Source: Zoroaster sp. YZ-2022 (Eukaryota > Echinodermata > Asteroidea > Forcipulatida > Zoroasteridae). From it: DNA of 64,000 nucleotides. This document shows, one piece after another, positions 9,078 to 21,665 of this stretch. Positions within the stretch are counted from its first letter, which is position 1. Each line of letters begins with the position of its first letter. Below the pieces are notes generated by a model. It did not search any database, was not told where the DNA came from, and saw only the letters and a program-made list of their open reading frames with translations. The stretch covers positions 5,625,402-5,689,401 of the forward strand of contig CM055828.1 in assembly GCA_029582265.1 (NCBI GenBank), in the 5' to 3' direction. The position numbers and the translations under genes are program-made.

Positions 9078-10557
9078 TAATGCAGAGAAATCACAAAATT
9101 CCTTTCCAGGATTACAAACACCCTTCACCCGTGACATTCAAGAATTATACTGCTCTCGGTTCTGACTATTACATATCCGCAAAGAAAGTCCTACAAGAAA
9201 ACACAAGCTCATAAGAACCATAAAAAGCAACAAGCTCTCAAAATTTCTGCAATTATTACAGTGACCTACATGTACTTGGTCCTCCTCCAAGCAATAACAT
9301 GGAGTCCTGTCTAGCCTCATACAGTTTGCAAATCTTTTTGTTCAGCATACTAGCAGTAGCCAGATCACAAAGAAAGTCCATAAGGATTATCTTGTGGCTA
9401 GCCTGCGCTTAAAACCTCGCTTGCTATAGCGCCCACAATTGCGTTCACATTGTATTAATTTTACCAAGCCATTGCCCAGACAGTTAAAATGAGTCGTTGA
9501 CCATATTCAACTGTATTGCCTATTCAAATTGTTAATCTCCGGTCAAGGTAGCTTGTGAAAGTGCAAGGGAAAAAAAAAAAGGAGTAGCTTTGTAAGAGAC
9601 TTTTGCAAGTCCGTCTAATGATTTATATTGGTGTGACTCAGGCTGTGATGTGAATACAATAAATATTGATATATGGATGTACATCTATACAATTAATGTT
9701 AGTCAGCTAATAAATCAACTCAAGTGCTCTGTATTGTTAATATTTTTCATGCACGTATTGATGTGTTATGAAGCTGCAAGCATGAGATATCTTGAACCAA
9801 ATGCAAGTGTTTTGTTACACATGCTGTTGGTTGGTTTGGTTAATACATTTTTTTTGCTTCAATTAATGACTGGAGTAGACGAGTGCATTTTAGAAATTTT
9901 GACAAAACTGTTGTGTTGTGCAGTGAACGTGAATAAAGAAAACTAATCTGGAAATGTTTCAGTTCACTACATTGTATAAAATATTTGAAGATGGATTCAA
10001 AAATGTTGATCAGTGGTCAGTAAACCACGAAATTCATCTCCAGAATTCAGACATATGCAGAGTTGGAATATATAACATTTGATGTTTCTTAAAAACGATA
10101 GTGACTGTCTCAAACAGAAATATTTCATTAATTGTATGTTTTACATCAAGTTATTTTTATGTAAAACTGCAAACATTTATGCTTTTTGAGAATGGCAAAA
10201 GGATGTGTACACTGTCTTTAACATTGATACTTTTCCTAAACCAATTCTTTCTGTCTTGAATTGTTTTTTTCTCAAGCCTTTAAAATCAGAGCTCATGATA
10301 TTATCAAAGATGACAATCGTGATTTTATTTTGACCTGGCCCATATTGAAGGCTGTCAGTCATCAATAATTAAAGCAGTGACCTGCAAATCTTGACCCCTG
10401 CCCTAGTTTCTTCCTCATGTTGTGACCTCATAATTACATTTCATCCATCGAGTGCAAAACACTTTGCCTGATACAAAGGCATATATGTCCATGTGTTTGT
10501 AATTTGATTTTAAGTATATGTGCGTACATGACCAGTCACCTTTCAAATGGATTCGGA
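9078..10557. other. unique AT-rich stretch, no gene seen
   Basis: About 1.5 kb without recognised elements. The subregion 10375-10480 (CAGTGACCTGCAAATC... CATGTTGTGACCTCATAATT) is of higher complexity than its surroundings and could be regulatory, but nothing proves this. The open frames at 9138-9320 and 9650-9946 lack splice or composition support. Confidence 0.35.
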
Positions 10558-10558
10558 C

Positions 10559-10604
10559 ATTGTGAAATTATGTGAACTGATATTGTGAAATTATGTGAAC
10601 TGAT
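10559..10604 (+). repeat. 22-bp unit duplicated in tandem
   Basis: ATTGTGAAATTATGTGAACTG occurs twice directly adjacent. A recent short duplication with no coding meaning. Confidence 0.85.
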
Positions 10605-10904
10605 ACGTGTTACTGATATCTGACTCCAGTAATAACATTTGTAATTGATTTATAATATAAATAACAACTCTCTCTGTGGAGATGAGGTGTTCACTTCCTG
10701 TCAAAGTTCAACATTGCTGTCAGTTTGATATTGATTGTGAATAAACAAGGATTGCTTTTTAATAAAGATGCACTGTCCCACTTGCCAGCAATCAGCTTTT
10801 TAATCGGAACATTGCTATTTGACTTGTGATAAGGAAAAAATAGAATAATCTTTAGAAGCTTGGTTTAACCATTATTAAAGGTATAAGGTAATACATTCTG
10901 CCCC

Positions 10905-11265
10905 CCAAAAGTCTCTGGTTTCTGGTCTCTGTGTGCATCGCCTCTGACCTGCGCATCAGCATTTTTATTTTTAAATTTTTTGTGTGCTATAAAACGATGT
11001 CCAATTGCAGCCAAAATTGCTGGATCAATTGGAATTCTGCCGTGCAGTATTTTAAACGACTTTTTTCACATAGGGGTATGAATGTTTGTGTGAGGCCTCT
11101 CTTAGCCGCCATAATTTGTGATTGGGAAATTTGATCTGGTTCCAATAACCGCGTATACATGTACATATCAGGTATTTCACTGGTTGGCCAAAAAAATATA
11201 TATAAAAGCACATCACCACGCCGATTTTGAAGCCGACCTATGACCAGAAACTGGATTTTTTTTTT
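10905..11265 (+). mobile_element. TIR repeat, family R, copy 1
   Basis: Starts AAAAGTCTCTGGTTTCTGGT and ends ACCAGAAACTGG, with inverted ends of about 20 bp around a body containing GGGGTATGAATGTTTG and TTCACTGGTTGGCC. The same body in the opposite orientation lies at 49697-50010. It is a non-coding repeat; the superfamily was not determined. Confidence 0.65.
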
Positions 11266-11299
11266 ATAGAATTGGTAAATAAAACATAACCATAACCAA

Positions 11300-11800
11300 A
11301 TTTTAAACTTAGTATAGAGTTTATGATGGTATCAATCTTCCATACATAATTTTGTCTGAGGTGCTGTCATTTTTAAGAAAAGTGAAATAATTTCCAATTC
11401 AAATTTAGGAAAGAGTACTCTTTCTGAAATTCCACGTTTGAATGAATACAATTAATCTGAATGCAATTTCACAATTTTCTCGTGAGTGACACAACGTCAG
11501 AAGCCAAAACTGTCACAGGTTGGTTTATATACACTTGATTCTAAGAAAGTAAGGATACCCGTAAAAGCAGTTTTGCTAACGTTACCAATGTTGTACCTTC
11601 TCTTCACAAATTTTCACATTTTAGTCATAAAACCGCAACTGTTTTGCTGTGACTACAGTTTTGCATTCGGTGAATATTAAATATTCAACACTATTTGTAA
11701 CCTTCATTTTAACCTGTACAAAAGTGGCAAGAAATGGCAGACCCCATTTTTCCAAAATTACCAATGTTGTACACGTACATGTACCTTCCCTGTACACGTG
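11300..11800 (+). mobile_element. dispersed repeat family N, copy 1
   Basis: Contains the recurring phrases of family N in order: GATGGTATCAATCTTCC, TTTTGTCTGAGGTGCTGTCA, TTTAGGAAAGAGTACTCTTT, ATCTGAATGCA, TCACAGGTTGGTTT, then GTAAAAGCAGTTTTGC and ACCAATGTTGTACCTTC. The last phrase is the inverted form of the left end (GGAAGGTACAACATTGGT, seen near 57000), so the element has inverted ends. A very similar copy lies at 38155-38440. Confidence 0.65.
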
Positions 11801-13218
11801 AAAGTGCCGGATTGCTTTATGAAAAGACTGGCATTTGTCAAATTATGGAGGAATATTTTAAATGGATACATTATGTACAATGTATTATACACATGTAAAT
11901 GTATTTGTAGAGTGCAAATTGATGCGTTTGTGACGATGTACACAGTTGTACATACATACATGTACATGTACAGTCAACTGTTCAAATCTGTTCATAAAAA
12001 TCTGGTCATTTTATTTTTCTGTCAAGTTGTTAAGTCCTTTGCTCCTGTGAGTGTCCCACGGTTTTGTTGTATGGCCTGTAGTCATTGTGATTGGCCAATT
12101 TGTAACACTGAGCGTTTGACCCAGTACTTATCCCAAAAAGCCCTGCCCCCATGTGGTGACACACAAAGCCTCTGGGTGTTACATTGGAGGGGGGTCATGT
12201 CACAGCCCTTTAATGTCTTTGGACAGCAACAATGGTCGAGTTGAAGAAAAAGGAGTTACAATTTCTGCACCACAAGGTTTCGTGGTGAAGTTTCAGCTTA
12301 TTTCACTGTGTTTTTTAATGAGGCCAAAAAAAATGTTGTTTCCGATGTCCAAAAAAATGATGGGTAGGTTGGTAGGGAATTTTTGTTGTGTGTGAAAGAT
12401 TTGATGCACGCCCAAGTATCGACATGTACAGTACATGTATGTACTGTACAGTACATGGGTGTATGTGTATGGATACATGTGCAACATTTTATGAAAACAT
12501 TTTAAAGAAATTTAGTCTGACTTGATATACACTTTATGGTTTGTTTTTAAAATTCTTTTCAAAATGGATTTTTGTGGGGAAAAGGAGTGTCAATAGCCAT
12601 TTATGTACTTATTCTTTAATAAAAAAAATAAAAATAAAAATATATATATCACATCTGTTTTTCTTCATGCCGACAGCATAGAGTATGCACTGTTTTTGTT
12701 TATTTTATTTAAATTGGAGAAAAATTTACACATTTATAAACATTTATAAACATATAAATTCATAAATTTATTTATTTAATTATTTATTTTAAATTCCGAC
12801 TTCCCAACTCCACAGTTAGTGAATATTTATTATTGGGTCAGTCAGGTTTTTTTTTTCTTTTTTGCCTTCAGGAAAATTATGAAAATGCTTTTGCATTTTT
12901 AGTATTCCTTCTTACCTGGAGTTTTTTGTGTGATGTTGTCTGTTCTTTACACGTTTCCCAGTAAAAAGGAATACTTTCAAATTAGTCATTTAAAAAAATT
13001 ATTGACCGGGAGATGGACAGAGAGTAAATAAATTAATTTGTGACGCAGTTTGATTTGATAAGTTATACATTACTGGTCAAATAATGGCATCTACATGTAT
13101 GGCTGTTTAAAAATGTTTCAGTCAGTTGTTTTGTCAGGAAACATACCAAATACATGACAGTGATTTACTTTCTTTTTACAAGGAAAAAAAAGTGTACTTG
13201 AAACAAAATTGCCGGTAA
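11800..13218. other. AT-rich DNA with TACATGTA palindromes, no gene seen
   Basis: Holds several GTACATGTAC palindromes (11770, 11960, 12425) and AT-only stretches at 12620-12650 and 12740-12790. A CCAAT-like GTGATTGGCCAAT occurs near 12088. The 148-codon frame from 11798 runs through the palindromes and has no domain I recognise; I do not call it a gene. Confidence 0.35.
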
Positions 13219-13229
13219 AATTAAATAGA

Positions 13230-13544
13230 AACCAGTCCTACTATGGGTGCTCTTTAGTGGCAAGTAGCTATAGAGGTCAAAATCAGTCAACTGCCTGTTT
13301 TGACTGTTGACCCAAATGTGCGCACACGGGCATTTTTGACTGGTTTTTACTGTCATTTTGACCACCCTGAACAATACCAGACAATGCTTTTACCAGTCAA
13401 AAATGGTCGACTCATTTTGACCTGTAAATGTACCTACTACAAGTAAGGTTTGACAGTGTTTGACTTTTCAGTGCAATAGATATACCTTGGCAAGTATATC
13501 AACATTTTGACTGATTTTGACCCTTGTAGGAATAGGACGGTTAA
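13230..13544 (-). mobile_element. TTAA element, family D, copy 2 (inverted)
   Basis: An inverted relative of 23178-23473, with GTCAAAATCAGTCAACTG near 13276 and GACTGATTTTGACCC near 13509 as inverted ends. The plus-strand right end GGAATAGGACGG is mutated but followed by TTAA (13541). The left end is degraded. The 69-codon minus frame inside is a by-product. Confidence 0.75.
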
Positions 13545-15340
13545 TTCATGCGGGCACGTAATTACTCTTAATAAACCAATCTTCTGACAATTATTTGGTG
13601 AAATATCTCATTTAAGAATATTTGTTTTCCTTTCTAAAAGGAAATTAACAATGTTCCATTTAAAATAACAAAAGCTAACAATTTTAAGACATATCGCCCG
13701 TGTTTAGGCTGATTTAATGGTAAAAAATAGATTCAAATGCTGAATTGCTGTTTTTCTGGGGTTACGGAAGTTACAAGCTTTCATTTGAGACAATGAACAA
13801 AAAAAATCCGTCAAGGATGAGTACCTAATTAATAAAACTCAAATTAATAAAAATGCTGGTCTTCTGTTTTAATCATCAGCTTGCACAAGGGCGTGTGCAG
13901 ACTTTCGATTGGGCAGTGCGGCTGTCAATCAGAATCAAGCGTGTTTTAAATATCGCTTTTATACAGTTTCCTACATCCGAATTTCATAATTATTATTTGT
14001 TTTTCGTTTAAAAACGATATCTTTCAAAATTCGTTTTTATTTTGTTGGTCTCTTGAGCCAAACACGGGCGATATCTTCAAGGAATTTTTTTTTTAAAACA
14101 GTCGGAAAGCAAAATATCAATACAGATGTTCAGTGTATGCTGCTGATGGTTTTTACTAAATCATGCTTTTATAAATTATAGCCAAAAAAGTTTCTTTTGT
14201 TCCACCACTAAAAACAATAGATCAGATGGATTACATTATAAGCGGTTTCCTGCTCTGCCGTTGAACCTGGCAAAGATGTTTCCGGGTAGCGGAACATTCA
14301 ATGTCACGCCTGCTCCCCGGGATCACAGTGCGTGGGTTATTAAAAGTACAATTTAACCGGCAATAACTACATGTCCCAAGACTGGATAAGCGAATGAAAA
14401 CAGATAGCTGAAGTGCATCTGTGAGTCACCAGTGAATTGCTGAAATATAGGTCAGCATGCAGTGCATCATCATTAATGCCATACATATGGTTTGTATAGG
14501 GGCATTATTCACATTGCTAAAGACATGTATGAATGAGTAACTTAATCTTGGGATATTGTGAGGTTACCTTAATTATACACTGTTTGTTTAGTTAGATATT
14601 ATTATTTGAATTGACCACTGAATTAGTCAATTGATGTACATGTCATCTTAGCCATGCAGACAAAACTCCAACAGAGCCAATGTGTGTGTACATATACAAA
14701 AAGACACTTACAGGACTACAGTAGTCTGTCAGAAATACATGTAATGGTGTTGTGGTATGCGCAGCATTCACATATGGCTGTTCGACAGATCTGACAGTTG
14801 GCAAATTTAGCATGTTCACCTACTGTACACTGTCACTGTGGTTTTTTTTAGTTTTTTTTTTTTTATGAAGCTAGATATACATGTACATTTTTAAAAGTAT
14901 TACGAATAACTGTCAAGTTAATTGTCAAGTATTTCACAGAACCTAATGTGGAGGATGATTTGTCAATTTTGAATTCTTGACCCAAATGTTGACACGTTTT
15001 CTTTAAAAACATTTCTGCCCACACAAAATCATTAATCCCCTGAGGGAGAAATGAAGGGCCGGTGATTCTTCCGCCATCTCAAATGTCAAAGAAATCTAAA
15101 CTTCAGACTGCGGGCATGTTAATTAATTGACCAAAAAGCCCCTTGATTAATAGCAGGAAGGATACTTCCATTCAGCTAGTATTTATTGCTTCTTAATGTT
15201 TTCAGTTGAATCTCTACTTCAATTCAATTATGCCTTAATTTGTCGATATCATGGTCTATATAAATCAGATTTCAGTGCTAAACAATTTTTATATTTTTTT
15301 ATATTTTAAGTTTTCTTATGCTAACAGTGTGTGTGTGTGT
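13545..15340. other. unique DNA, possible non-coding regulatory sequence
   Basis: No repeat family recognised over about 1.8 kb. The part at 15040-15200 is compositionally complex, with homeodomain-like cores (TTAATTAATTGACC, CTTGATTAATAGCAGG) next to GC-rich words. This resembles conserved non-coding elements of developmental genes, but without comparison to another species that is a guess. Confidence 0.3.
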
Positions 15341-15694
15341 GTTATCTACAGTTTAATTGCCATAACAAAAAAATAACATTAAAAAAAACATCTAAAAGAT
15401 TTTTTGAATGAAAACACATACATGTATGTGTTGTATACATGTATCTGGTCAGATTTTAATTTGTTGGGCCTTAACAGGGGTGAATACAGGGTTTCTGAAA
15501 AGGTACATGTACACATGGCAAAAGGGAGTAGATGGGGTACACTGTCAAAAAAAAGGGGCTTACATGTAAATGATGGTAATTTTACAGAAAAATTCCATGA
15601 AATGTGTGTAGTACCATAATCTTTATCCAGCCTTGATAAAAATGAGCTGAAAATATCTTGAGTTAAAAGACTATCTTGTTTATGTCCATCCCTT

Positions 15695-15745
15695 CCCTTC
15701 CCCCCTCCCCCTCCCCCTCCCCCTCCCCTCCCCTCCCCCTCATCC
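15695..15745 (+). repeat. C-rich pyrimidine tract (CCCCTC units)
   Basis: Repeated CCCCTC and CCCTCCCC over about 50 bp. On the minus strand it is G-rich and could form a G-quadruplex. The 141-codon minus frame over it encodes a poly-glycine stretch and is an artefact. Confidence 0.85.
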
Positions 15746-16518
15746 TCCCCCTGCCAATAAAACAGCACGGGTTGAGCAATAGGGACACGCTTTTTTGTTT
15801 CCAATGATGACTAATGCTGTGCTCCATTACCACAGTCAAGCTTTTACAGTGTTCATTTAATGGTCTGCCTTGACCGAGTGCTCAGCATTGCTTTGGATGT
15901 GATGGGATTTTGGGCAAAATCAGGATCGGTCTTTGCCTGAGAAATTTTTTATTATTATTTTTTTTTAAGGGATGACGTTATATTAACAGTACAAGAAAAG
16001 AAATCCATTGATTGTGCTGTGATGTTAAACAATTTTTTTTATCATGCTGTTTCCCACAGCAACATATCAGTTTAGACAACTCCCAAGAGGCAATCCACTC
16101 ATCGTGACCTTCGGTCTCCGCCCCCCCCCCCCTCTCAACATAATTACAGACCATTCAAATACACTTTAGATGATGGCTAAGTTGCAGGCAATTTGTATGC
16201 AACATGACAACCCATTCATATGATTCCCTTGAGTCATTTTACCCTGTTAGTTTGTAATCAATAGTACACTTTGTATAGTACTTTGTAGTGGTGATAGCAT
16301 ATTAGTCGCTGGTCTTTGTGTAGGAGCAGACTCCACCTGGAATTTCATTCTTTTCTCCGTAATTTTAATGAAGGACACTAGTATTAGAATAGAGAAATGT
16401 CTATGGGAACAAAATGGCACCAAGGTCAAGGTCAGGGTAACAGAGATTGCAGTCTTTAAGGCCTACAAAAATTCAAGGACTCTGTAAATTCACTTGAGGC
16501 TTACATACTTGTAAAATC
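15746..16518. other. no gene seen
   Basis: AT-rich sequence with one C run at 16121-16132. No recognised element. Confidence 0.35.
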
Positions 16519-16712
16519 AAGGCTAGCCCGAAGATCTGATGTCACACTTCAAGGCTCGCGAAAAACGTCGGCCTCTCAGTTGTGGGGAGATGCATTTTTT
16601 GACCTTGGTTGGTAGCTACCGGGAGCCTCGAAGCATGACACCAGATCTTCAGCGCAGCGTATCCAATGAAATCCCTTGAATGGTACGCAGGGGACCAGTC
16701 TAATTCAGGTCC
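16519..16712 (+). mobile_element. repeat family S, copy 1
   Basis: Carries GAAGATCTGATGTCACACTT at the left and TGACACCAGATCTTCAGCGC towards the right, so its parts are inverted repeats of each other. In between is TTTGACCTTGGTTGGTAG. The same words appear inverted at 40700-40925. Non-coding. Confidence 0.55.
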
Positions 16713-18757
16713 TACAGACACAGCAACTCGACGTGGTGCACGATCACGTCGTGCGTAGCGCGTTCAAGTGACAGGGCAGTTTGAAACTGGAGAACATATT
16801 TTTGACCTTTTGAATCAAATTAGGTGAAATAGGTGCATGTATGCTGTATCTGGGCCGAATCAAATACAGCGCGTATGCCTACGAATCGTGCAGCGTGCGC
16901 ACTGAGCTTCTCGTGCTTCATCTTGATTGGTTTGAAAAAAAAAAAAGCACATCCCATTGCATATCACCTCAGACATATCGATGCCCGATATCCAACATGA
17001 TTTATAATCTCTTGCGTCCTGACTCAAACTGGTGAACCTTGTGTCAAGTCACATTGGCCGACCACATCAGATCAGGAGACATGACGGTTTCAAGCTGCCG
17101 CATCACACGTGTTGAGCTGTGTCTCCGAAGCTGACGGTTGTTTGAAATTGTCACGCAAACCGTTCAAATGTAAAACTGGATTAATAGTATTGATAGAGGG
17201 CGCTCACCCAATGAAGTACTCTTAACATATCCACAAGGTTTCAGTGGCTGTGAGTAAGCTCCCTCTATCGGTGTATATCCAAAAAAGGTCGCTGTGTTTA
17301 AACACAATAAATAATTTGGATCTACAGTACATGTACTTGTTCACCCAAAACTTGTGTCCTGTTTCCATTGACACAAGTCAGAGATTAAGTGTATTCTAGA
17401 CTTTGTGCATATTGTATATGTACATACATGTGTGCTTGCATTTTACATGTATTTCCTTTTCAAAAAGTGGATTGCCTTAAATAAACAACATAGACCATGC
17501 CCATCCAAAAAATTGGAATTTGGTCTGGGAAGTGAACATTTCTTGCATCTCTGTGACCTATTTATGTACAGGCGGTCTAATCATACATGTACTTTTGCCA
17601 TTATAATGACACTGAATGATCATCACTTCAATTATGATCAGTGACCATGTCATTCAATGTTCTGCTCTTCGAGCTTTTCATTAAACACCATCCGAATTCC
17701 AAATGCACTTTTTTACCATCAAGTGAAAGAACATGCATCTCCCACAATGATTTCATTACTTCAGCGCTCTTTAGAGCTTAGCCGAGGCAAATCGACCCTC
17801 TACCTGGGGGAGATGGGGGTAATTTCCATTGGAATGCCCAAGATGGCCCTGTCTCTGTCACCGGACCAAAAAAGTACAGTGAACACACATGCATGTGATC
17901 CCTGATCGACCGTGACGGAGAGTAATCCCAATGCCACTATGGGTAAGCCACTATAGATCACACGCTGGCTGGCAGGAAGGACCCAAGCTCTCTCACAGGA
18001 AAAACCATCTGCTGTATGGGTAATACCGGGACATCATCGTTGCATGTCGAGGGGGGGGGGGGGGTGTTTCACTGCAAAAGTGCGCCCAAGGAGTAGGAAT
18101 CAATCGGCCACCTGGACATCGCCGCAGTGTTGCTGTGCATTCGGTTCACCGCTGGTGTCGGGAAATGATGGAATTCTTCTGACTGTGATCTATTGCTTTG
18201 CGGCATAATTACAACCAAATGATGAAAAGTAGTTGTAGTTGCAGGCAAAAAAATAGTACAAATAGAGACCTCAATTTGTACAAATTTATACATTTGAAAT
18301 GTATACTACATACAGCCTTCCCAGAACAAATTTTTACATGAAGATGATAAAAAATGAAAGCAACTAGTGTTCAAATTGACGAATGTCTACATAAGTTGTG
18401 CACACTTGTAAATTGTAAATTTGTATTGTATTGAAAAGAACAGTTTTTACATGTACATGTACAACCAAAATCTTTTCACTAAACTTTATAGACCTCTTTT
18501 ACATTATCAGTACCGGAAACCATCATCCTCATTGCTAAACTTACAGAATTCAGGGCAAGTTTTTACATAACATCGTCCTGCTTTGGAAAGTCTGGTATCT
18601 GTTGTTACACACATTAAATCATTGTAAACTGGAAAAGGGATATTTAGTGTACATTGTATATCATCATTATTTACACAAAGTTTAGTGTAAATCTGTTGTC
18701 ATTTCCATGTACATTGTTTTTCAGTACCAATAGTGTATAGTGCTTTTTAATGTTGAA
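16713..18757. other. mostly unique DNA, no gene seen
   Basis: Includes a G run at 18051-18064. The section 17640-18010 is GC-richer and holds an 82-codon plus frame (17657-17905) without clear splice sites; it might be conserved non-coding sequence. No element boundaries were recognised. Confidence 0.3.
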
Positions 18758-19073
18758 TTAACCCTAACCATGGAGGAAGGAATGCCCTAACCATCCCAAA
18801 TCCTCCAAAAACCTCTTGGCTAAGGTCAGTGATTGCAAGGTCAGTGCTTGGGTCAGTGGACACTGATTATTGCTCCATGCATGCAGGGAGGGTCCCTGGC
18901 CATGTACATGTATCACAGATTAGAAACACATGTGTGCATACATGTATGTCATGTGCTTGCTTTACTACTGAAGGATTTTGGAGGATTCAGGTTATGTGTA
19001 AGCAAATGGGCCTAGGGAGTTATGAAGGATTCAGGTTATGTGTAAGCAAATGGGCCAAGGGAGTTAGGGTTAA
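18758..19073 (+). mobile_element. TTAA element, family B (AATCCTCCA word), copy 1
   Basis: A 316-bp element bounded by TTAACCCTAACC and GTTAGGGTTAA. Left word pair: AAATCCTCCAAAA. Right inverted pair: GAAGGATTTTGGAGGATT. The core carries GGGAGGGTCCCTGGCCATGT. The last 90 bp hold two tandem copies of a 44-bp terminal unit (GGATTCAGGTTATGTGTAAG...) that is present once at 33981 and 15 times at 48364. Confidence 0.85.
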
Positions 19074-19383
19074 TGTACATCATGTGTATGAAAGCCCCTG
19101 TTCTGTCCTACAAGTCATTGTACTAATTTTGAGCTGTGTGTTATTGATACATGTAGGATCATTCACATACAGTACACATGTACAGAAATGGGAGATATTC
19201 GGGACTTATTATGAGCTTAAAATATAAAGTCATTTTTTCTAGTGCTTCTGATCAAAAGAAATGACAAGCCCTTTTCACTGGGCTGCCATCTTAATTGTTT
19301 TAATACACAAGTCTGTTGGAATCAGAATGAGGCTCATGTCCAAAAGAGACTGGTTCCTTTCAATCGTCATTTTTTTTCCCATG

Positions 19384-19888
19384 CTGACTCGCTATTGGAC
19401 AAACATGGACTACATGTAGCAGCGTGATTAGTGTTTATTGGACCCAGCTTAAGGTGTAGTGCCAGTGTGTGAACAATTGTATGTAACTCAGAACATGAAC
19501 TCTCTCCAATGATGTGACCACCCCAGGCCAAATGCCAGATCTCTCATCCAACATGACATGTTGACTCGCTATTGGGGCTCAGACAAACATGGACGCAGTG
19601 TAGAGTATAACCCAGTATTTGAAAATAGGGAGTCCAAATTTGGATTACAGGGTGTCCAAAAGACACCCAAAAGTATTGCTGGCTAATACCATGACGCAGT
19701 GTGATAGTGTTTATTGAACCCAGCTTAAGGTGCAGTGCCAGTGTGATGTACATTGTGTGCAATTGTACATGTAACTCAAAACATGAACTCTGTTCAATAA
19801 TGTGTCCCCCCCCCTCCTGTGTCCCCCCCCCCTCCCCCCTCCCCCCACCCCCCAGCCAAATGCCAGATCTCTAATCCAACATGACATG
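19384..19888 (+). repeat. diverged tandem duplication interrupted by a C-rich tract
   Basis: The phrases TGACTCGCTATTGG, CCCAGCTTAAGGTG, AGTGCCAGTGTG, ACATGAACTCT, AAATGCCAGATCTCT and CCAACATGACATGT occur in the same order at 19384-19560 and 19561-19888. The second unit has gained a run of C and CCCCTCC (19804-19854) and a piece of the GTGTCCAAA family (19615-19690). Confidence 0.75.
19615..19690 (-). mobile_element. fragment of GTGTCCAAA/GACACCC repeat family
   Basis: Contains AGGGTGTCCAAAAGACACCC and GCTGGCTAATACC, matching in reverse the left part of the element at 38466-38655 (TGTTAGCCAG ... TTTTAGACACCCTG). Confidence 0.5.
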
Positions 19889-20389
19889 TGAAGGACTCGG
19901 CAGGGGGTACCGCCCACCCTTTGATTAGTCCACTGTCAATCCGAAGGTCTTAAGAGAATCCACCATCAGTAACGCGCCTCAAATCGTGACTATGACCTCT
20001 GACCTTGCTGGCGTAGGAAATGGATTGACAGACGCTTCTTGAAGGATAACCGAATGCATGGAGCTGACAGAAGACAGAAAGATGGGATTATTTGTTGACA
20101 ATTGAAACCTGTCAGGAGCATCTCAGTGCCCAAAACACAGACACTGTCTTTAATTTCTTCTGATTGCTTGGTCACTGTCGGCTTTCTTATTAATCTTCCA
20201 TCTGGGTCGCCTGGATGAAGATGTCACTTATATGAATCATATATTCAATTTATTTCTGAGACCGAATGTTGATTTTGCTTGGTCATTGGCTTTGTTCAGT
20301 TGTTGAGAGACAAATAAAGAACACACCCCAAAATGCATTGTCACAGTGATTGGTGCATACTGACAGCAGAAACTCATTTTTGTTCCTAT

Positions 20390-20545
20390 GAATCCTCAAA
20401 CCCCACCCTACTCTATCCCCCCACTCCCAACCCCCACCCCCAGTCTCCCATTCCCACCCCAACACCACACCCCACTCCCACCCACCACTCCCATCGTCCA
20501 CTCCGCACCCCATTACCCACCCCTACTCCCTCCCCTTCCCTGTTA
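20390..20545 (+). repeat. C-rich CCCAC/CCCACTCC tract
   Basis: About 155 bp made almost only of C, A and T in CCCACCC-like words. The G-rich complement gives an 81-codon proline-rich frame on one strand and a glycine/tryptophan-rich frame on the other. Both are by-products of composition. Confidence 0.85.
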
Positions 20546-21352
20546 ATAGTATGTCAGGCCTCGACCTTAAAGGATTGAGAGGGCATGGTCACTTTGGCCT
20601 TGGCTGCCTGAAAATTTCAAGGCCAACCAAAGGGGCATTACGGCCAACTTGGAGGGGCCTCACGGCAATGGCTGTGGTGGTCAGTTAAGATCGAGGCCTG
20701 GTAAGTACAGTGTATTTAAAGGGAAGGTACACCATTGGTATTTACATGTACAAACAATGTACATGTACAGTGTATGTTCATTTAACCCTCTAGTTTTCAA
20801 AAAGTTGCATCATAATAGGTTTGAACTTAATCGATGGTGACAGGGCAGTCTCTGGGGGTAAAGTTCTCAACACTAGTAGTTCCTTTGTAGTCATCATGAG
20901 GTCTTTTAAAGAAAACTTTGTTTATTGAGGAAACAATGATGAATATATAACTATTTATTTATTCAACAATCTTGTTCCTTTTTATACTGGATAATGTACC
21001 CTTAACATGTACATAACCGATAAATAAATATTCTTTGAGGTAGAGGAAGTTGTTGATATTCAAACAGTGAACGAAGCACCGAGTGATAGTATGCGTGACA
21101 GTTTTAGTCGTTAAAATTGACACGTAAAGACAAGAGGATTTAGCAGTTTTCCCACATTGATCCATCCAAGGGGGAATCATCAGATGCTAATCCAGCAGGA
21201 AATCTCATCTCAGAAACATCAGATAAAGTTAAATATCACTCCTAATAATATCACCCCCATCCTGAATTTTTTTTTTTTTTTTTAAATAAATAAATAAATA
21301 AATCGCACAATTCCCAGGTGGTGCGAATATTCCTATAAATTGGATACTTCTC
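20546..21352. other. no gene seen
   Basis: Mixed sequence ending in a T run and an AAAT microsatellite (21270-21303). No element recognised. Confidence 0.35.
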
Positions 21353-21634
21353 AGACCTGTGATTTCTCAGGATTTTTCCTGTTTTCAGGATTTTTTTTAT
21401 TTTATACAAATCTCCCATTGCCACAAAAGCCACCAAGGAAAGAAAGAGGTAGCCCGTAAATATTTTGTCTAAACCTCTAGTTTCTTGTTTGTGGGGGATG
21501 TGGAGAGTCTGTAAATCCTCCAAAATTAAACATCCAGGAGGTTCAGTGGAGCTTTGTCCTTGAGACCAAAGGGAGACCCAGGCCTGCTAACCCACTTTTC
21601 AGGATTTTTTTACTTTGGTCAAATCACACCCCTG
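21353..21634 (+). mobile_element. repeat family F, copy 1
   Basis: Begins CCTGTGATTTCTCAGG and ends GTCAAATCACACCCCTG, with imperfect inverted ends TGTGATTT / AAATCACA. The interior keeps GTAAATCCTCCAAAATTAAA and GACCAAAGGGAGACCCAGGC. Ends of the form CAGGGGTGTGATTTG resemble hAT elements, and the copy at 54829 has near-identical 8-bp flanks. Other copies: 35768 (partial), 41334, 51205 and 54829. Confidence 0.7.
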
Positions 21635-21665
21635 ATTTGTGCATGATTTAAAGGTGTGTTGTCCA

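Noticed and set aside
9138..9320. Minus-strand 60-codon frame as a small protein
   Set aside because: No start context, splice signal or conserved motif; length within chance expectation.
11798..12244. 148-codon plus-strand gene
   Set aside because: Runs through TACATGTA palindromes (YMYMY residues), no domain, no splice or promoter evidence.
18829..19227. 132-codon frame across a family B element
   Set aside because: Most of it lies inside the mobile element, and parallel frames appear in the other B copies (33981, 48039, 52031).
20283..20578. W/G-rich and P/T-rich frames
   Set aside because: Products of a CCCAC-rich tract.
21251..21523. Conserved peptide on the minus strand of family F copies
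   Set aside because: Similar peptides in several copies reflect repeat identity; stops and frameshifts differ between copies, so no evidence of selection on coding.
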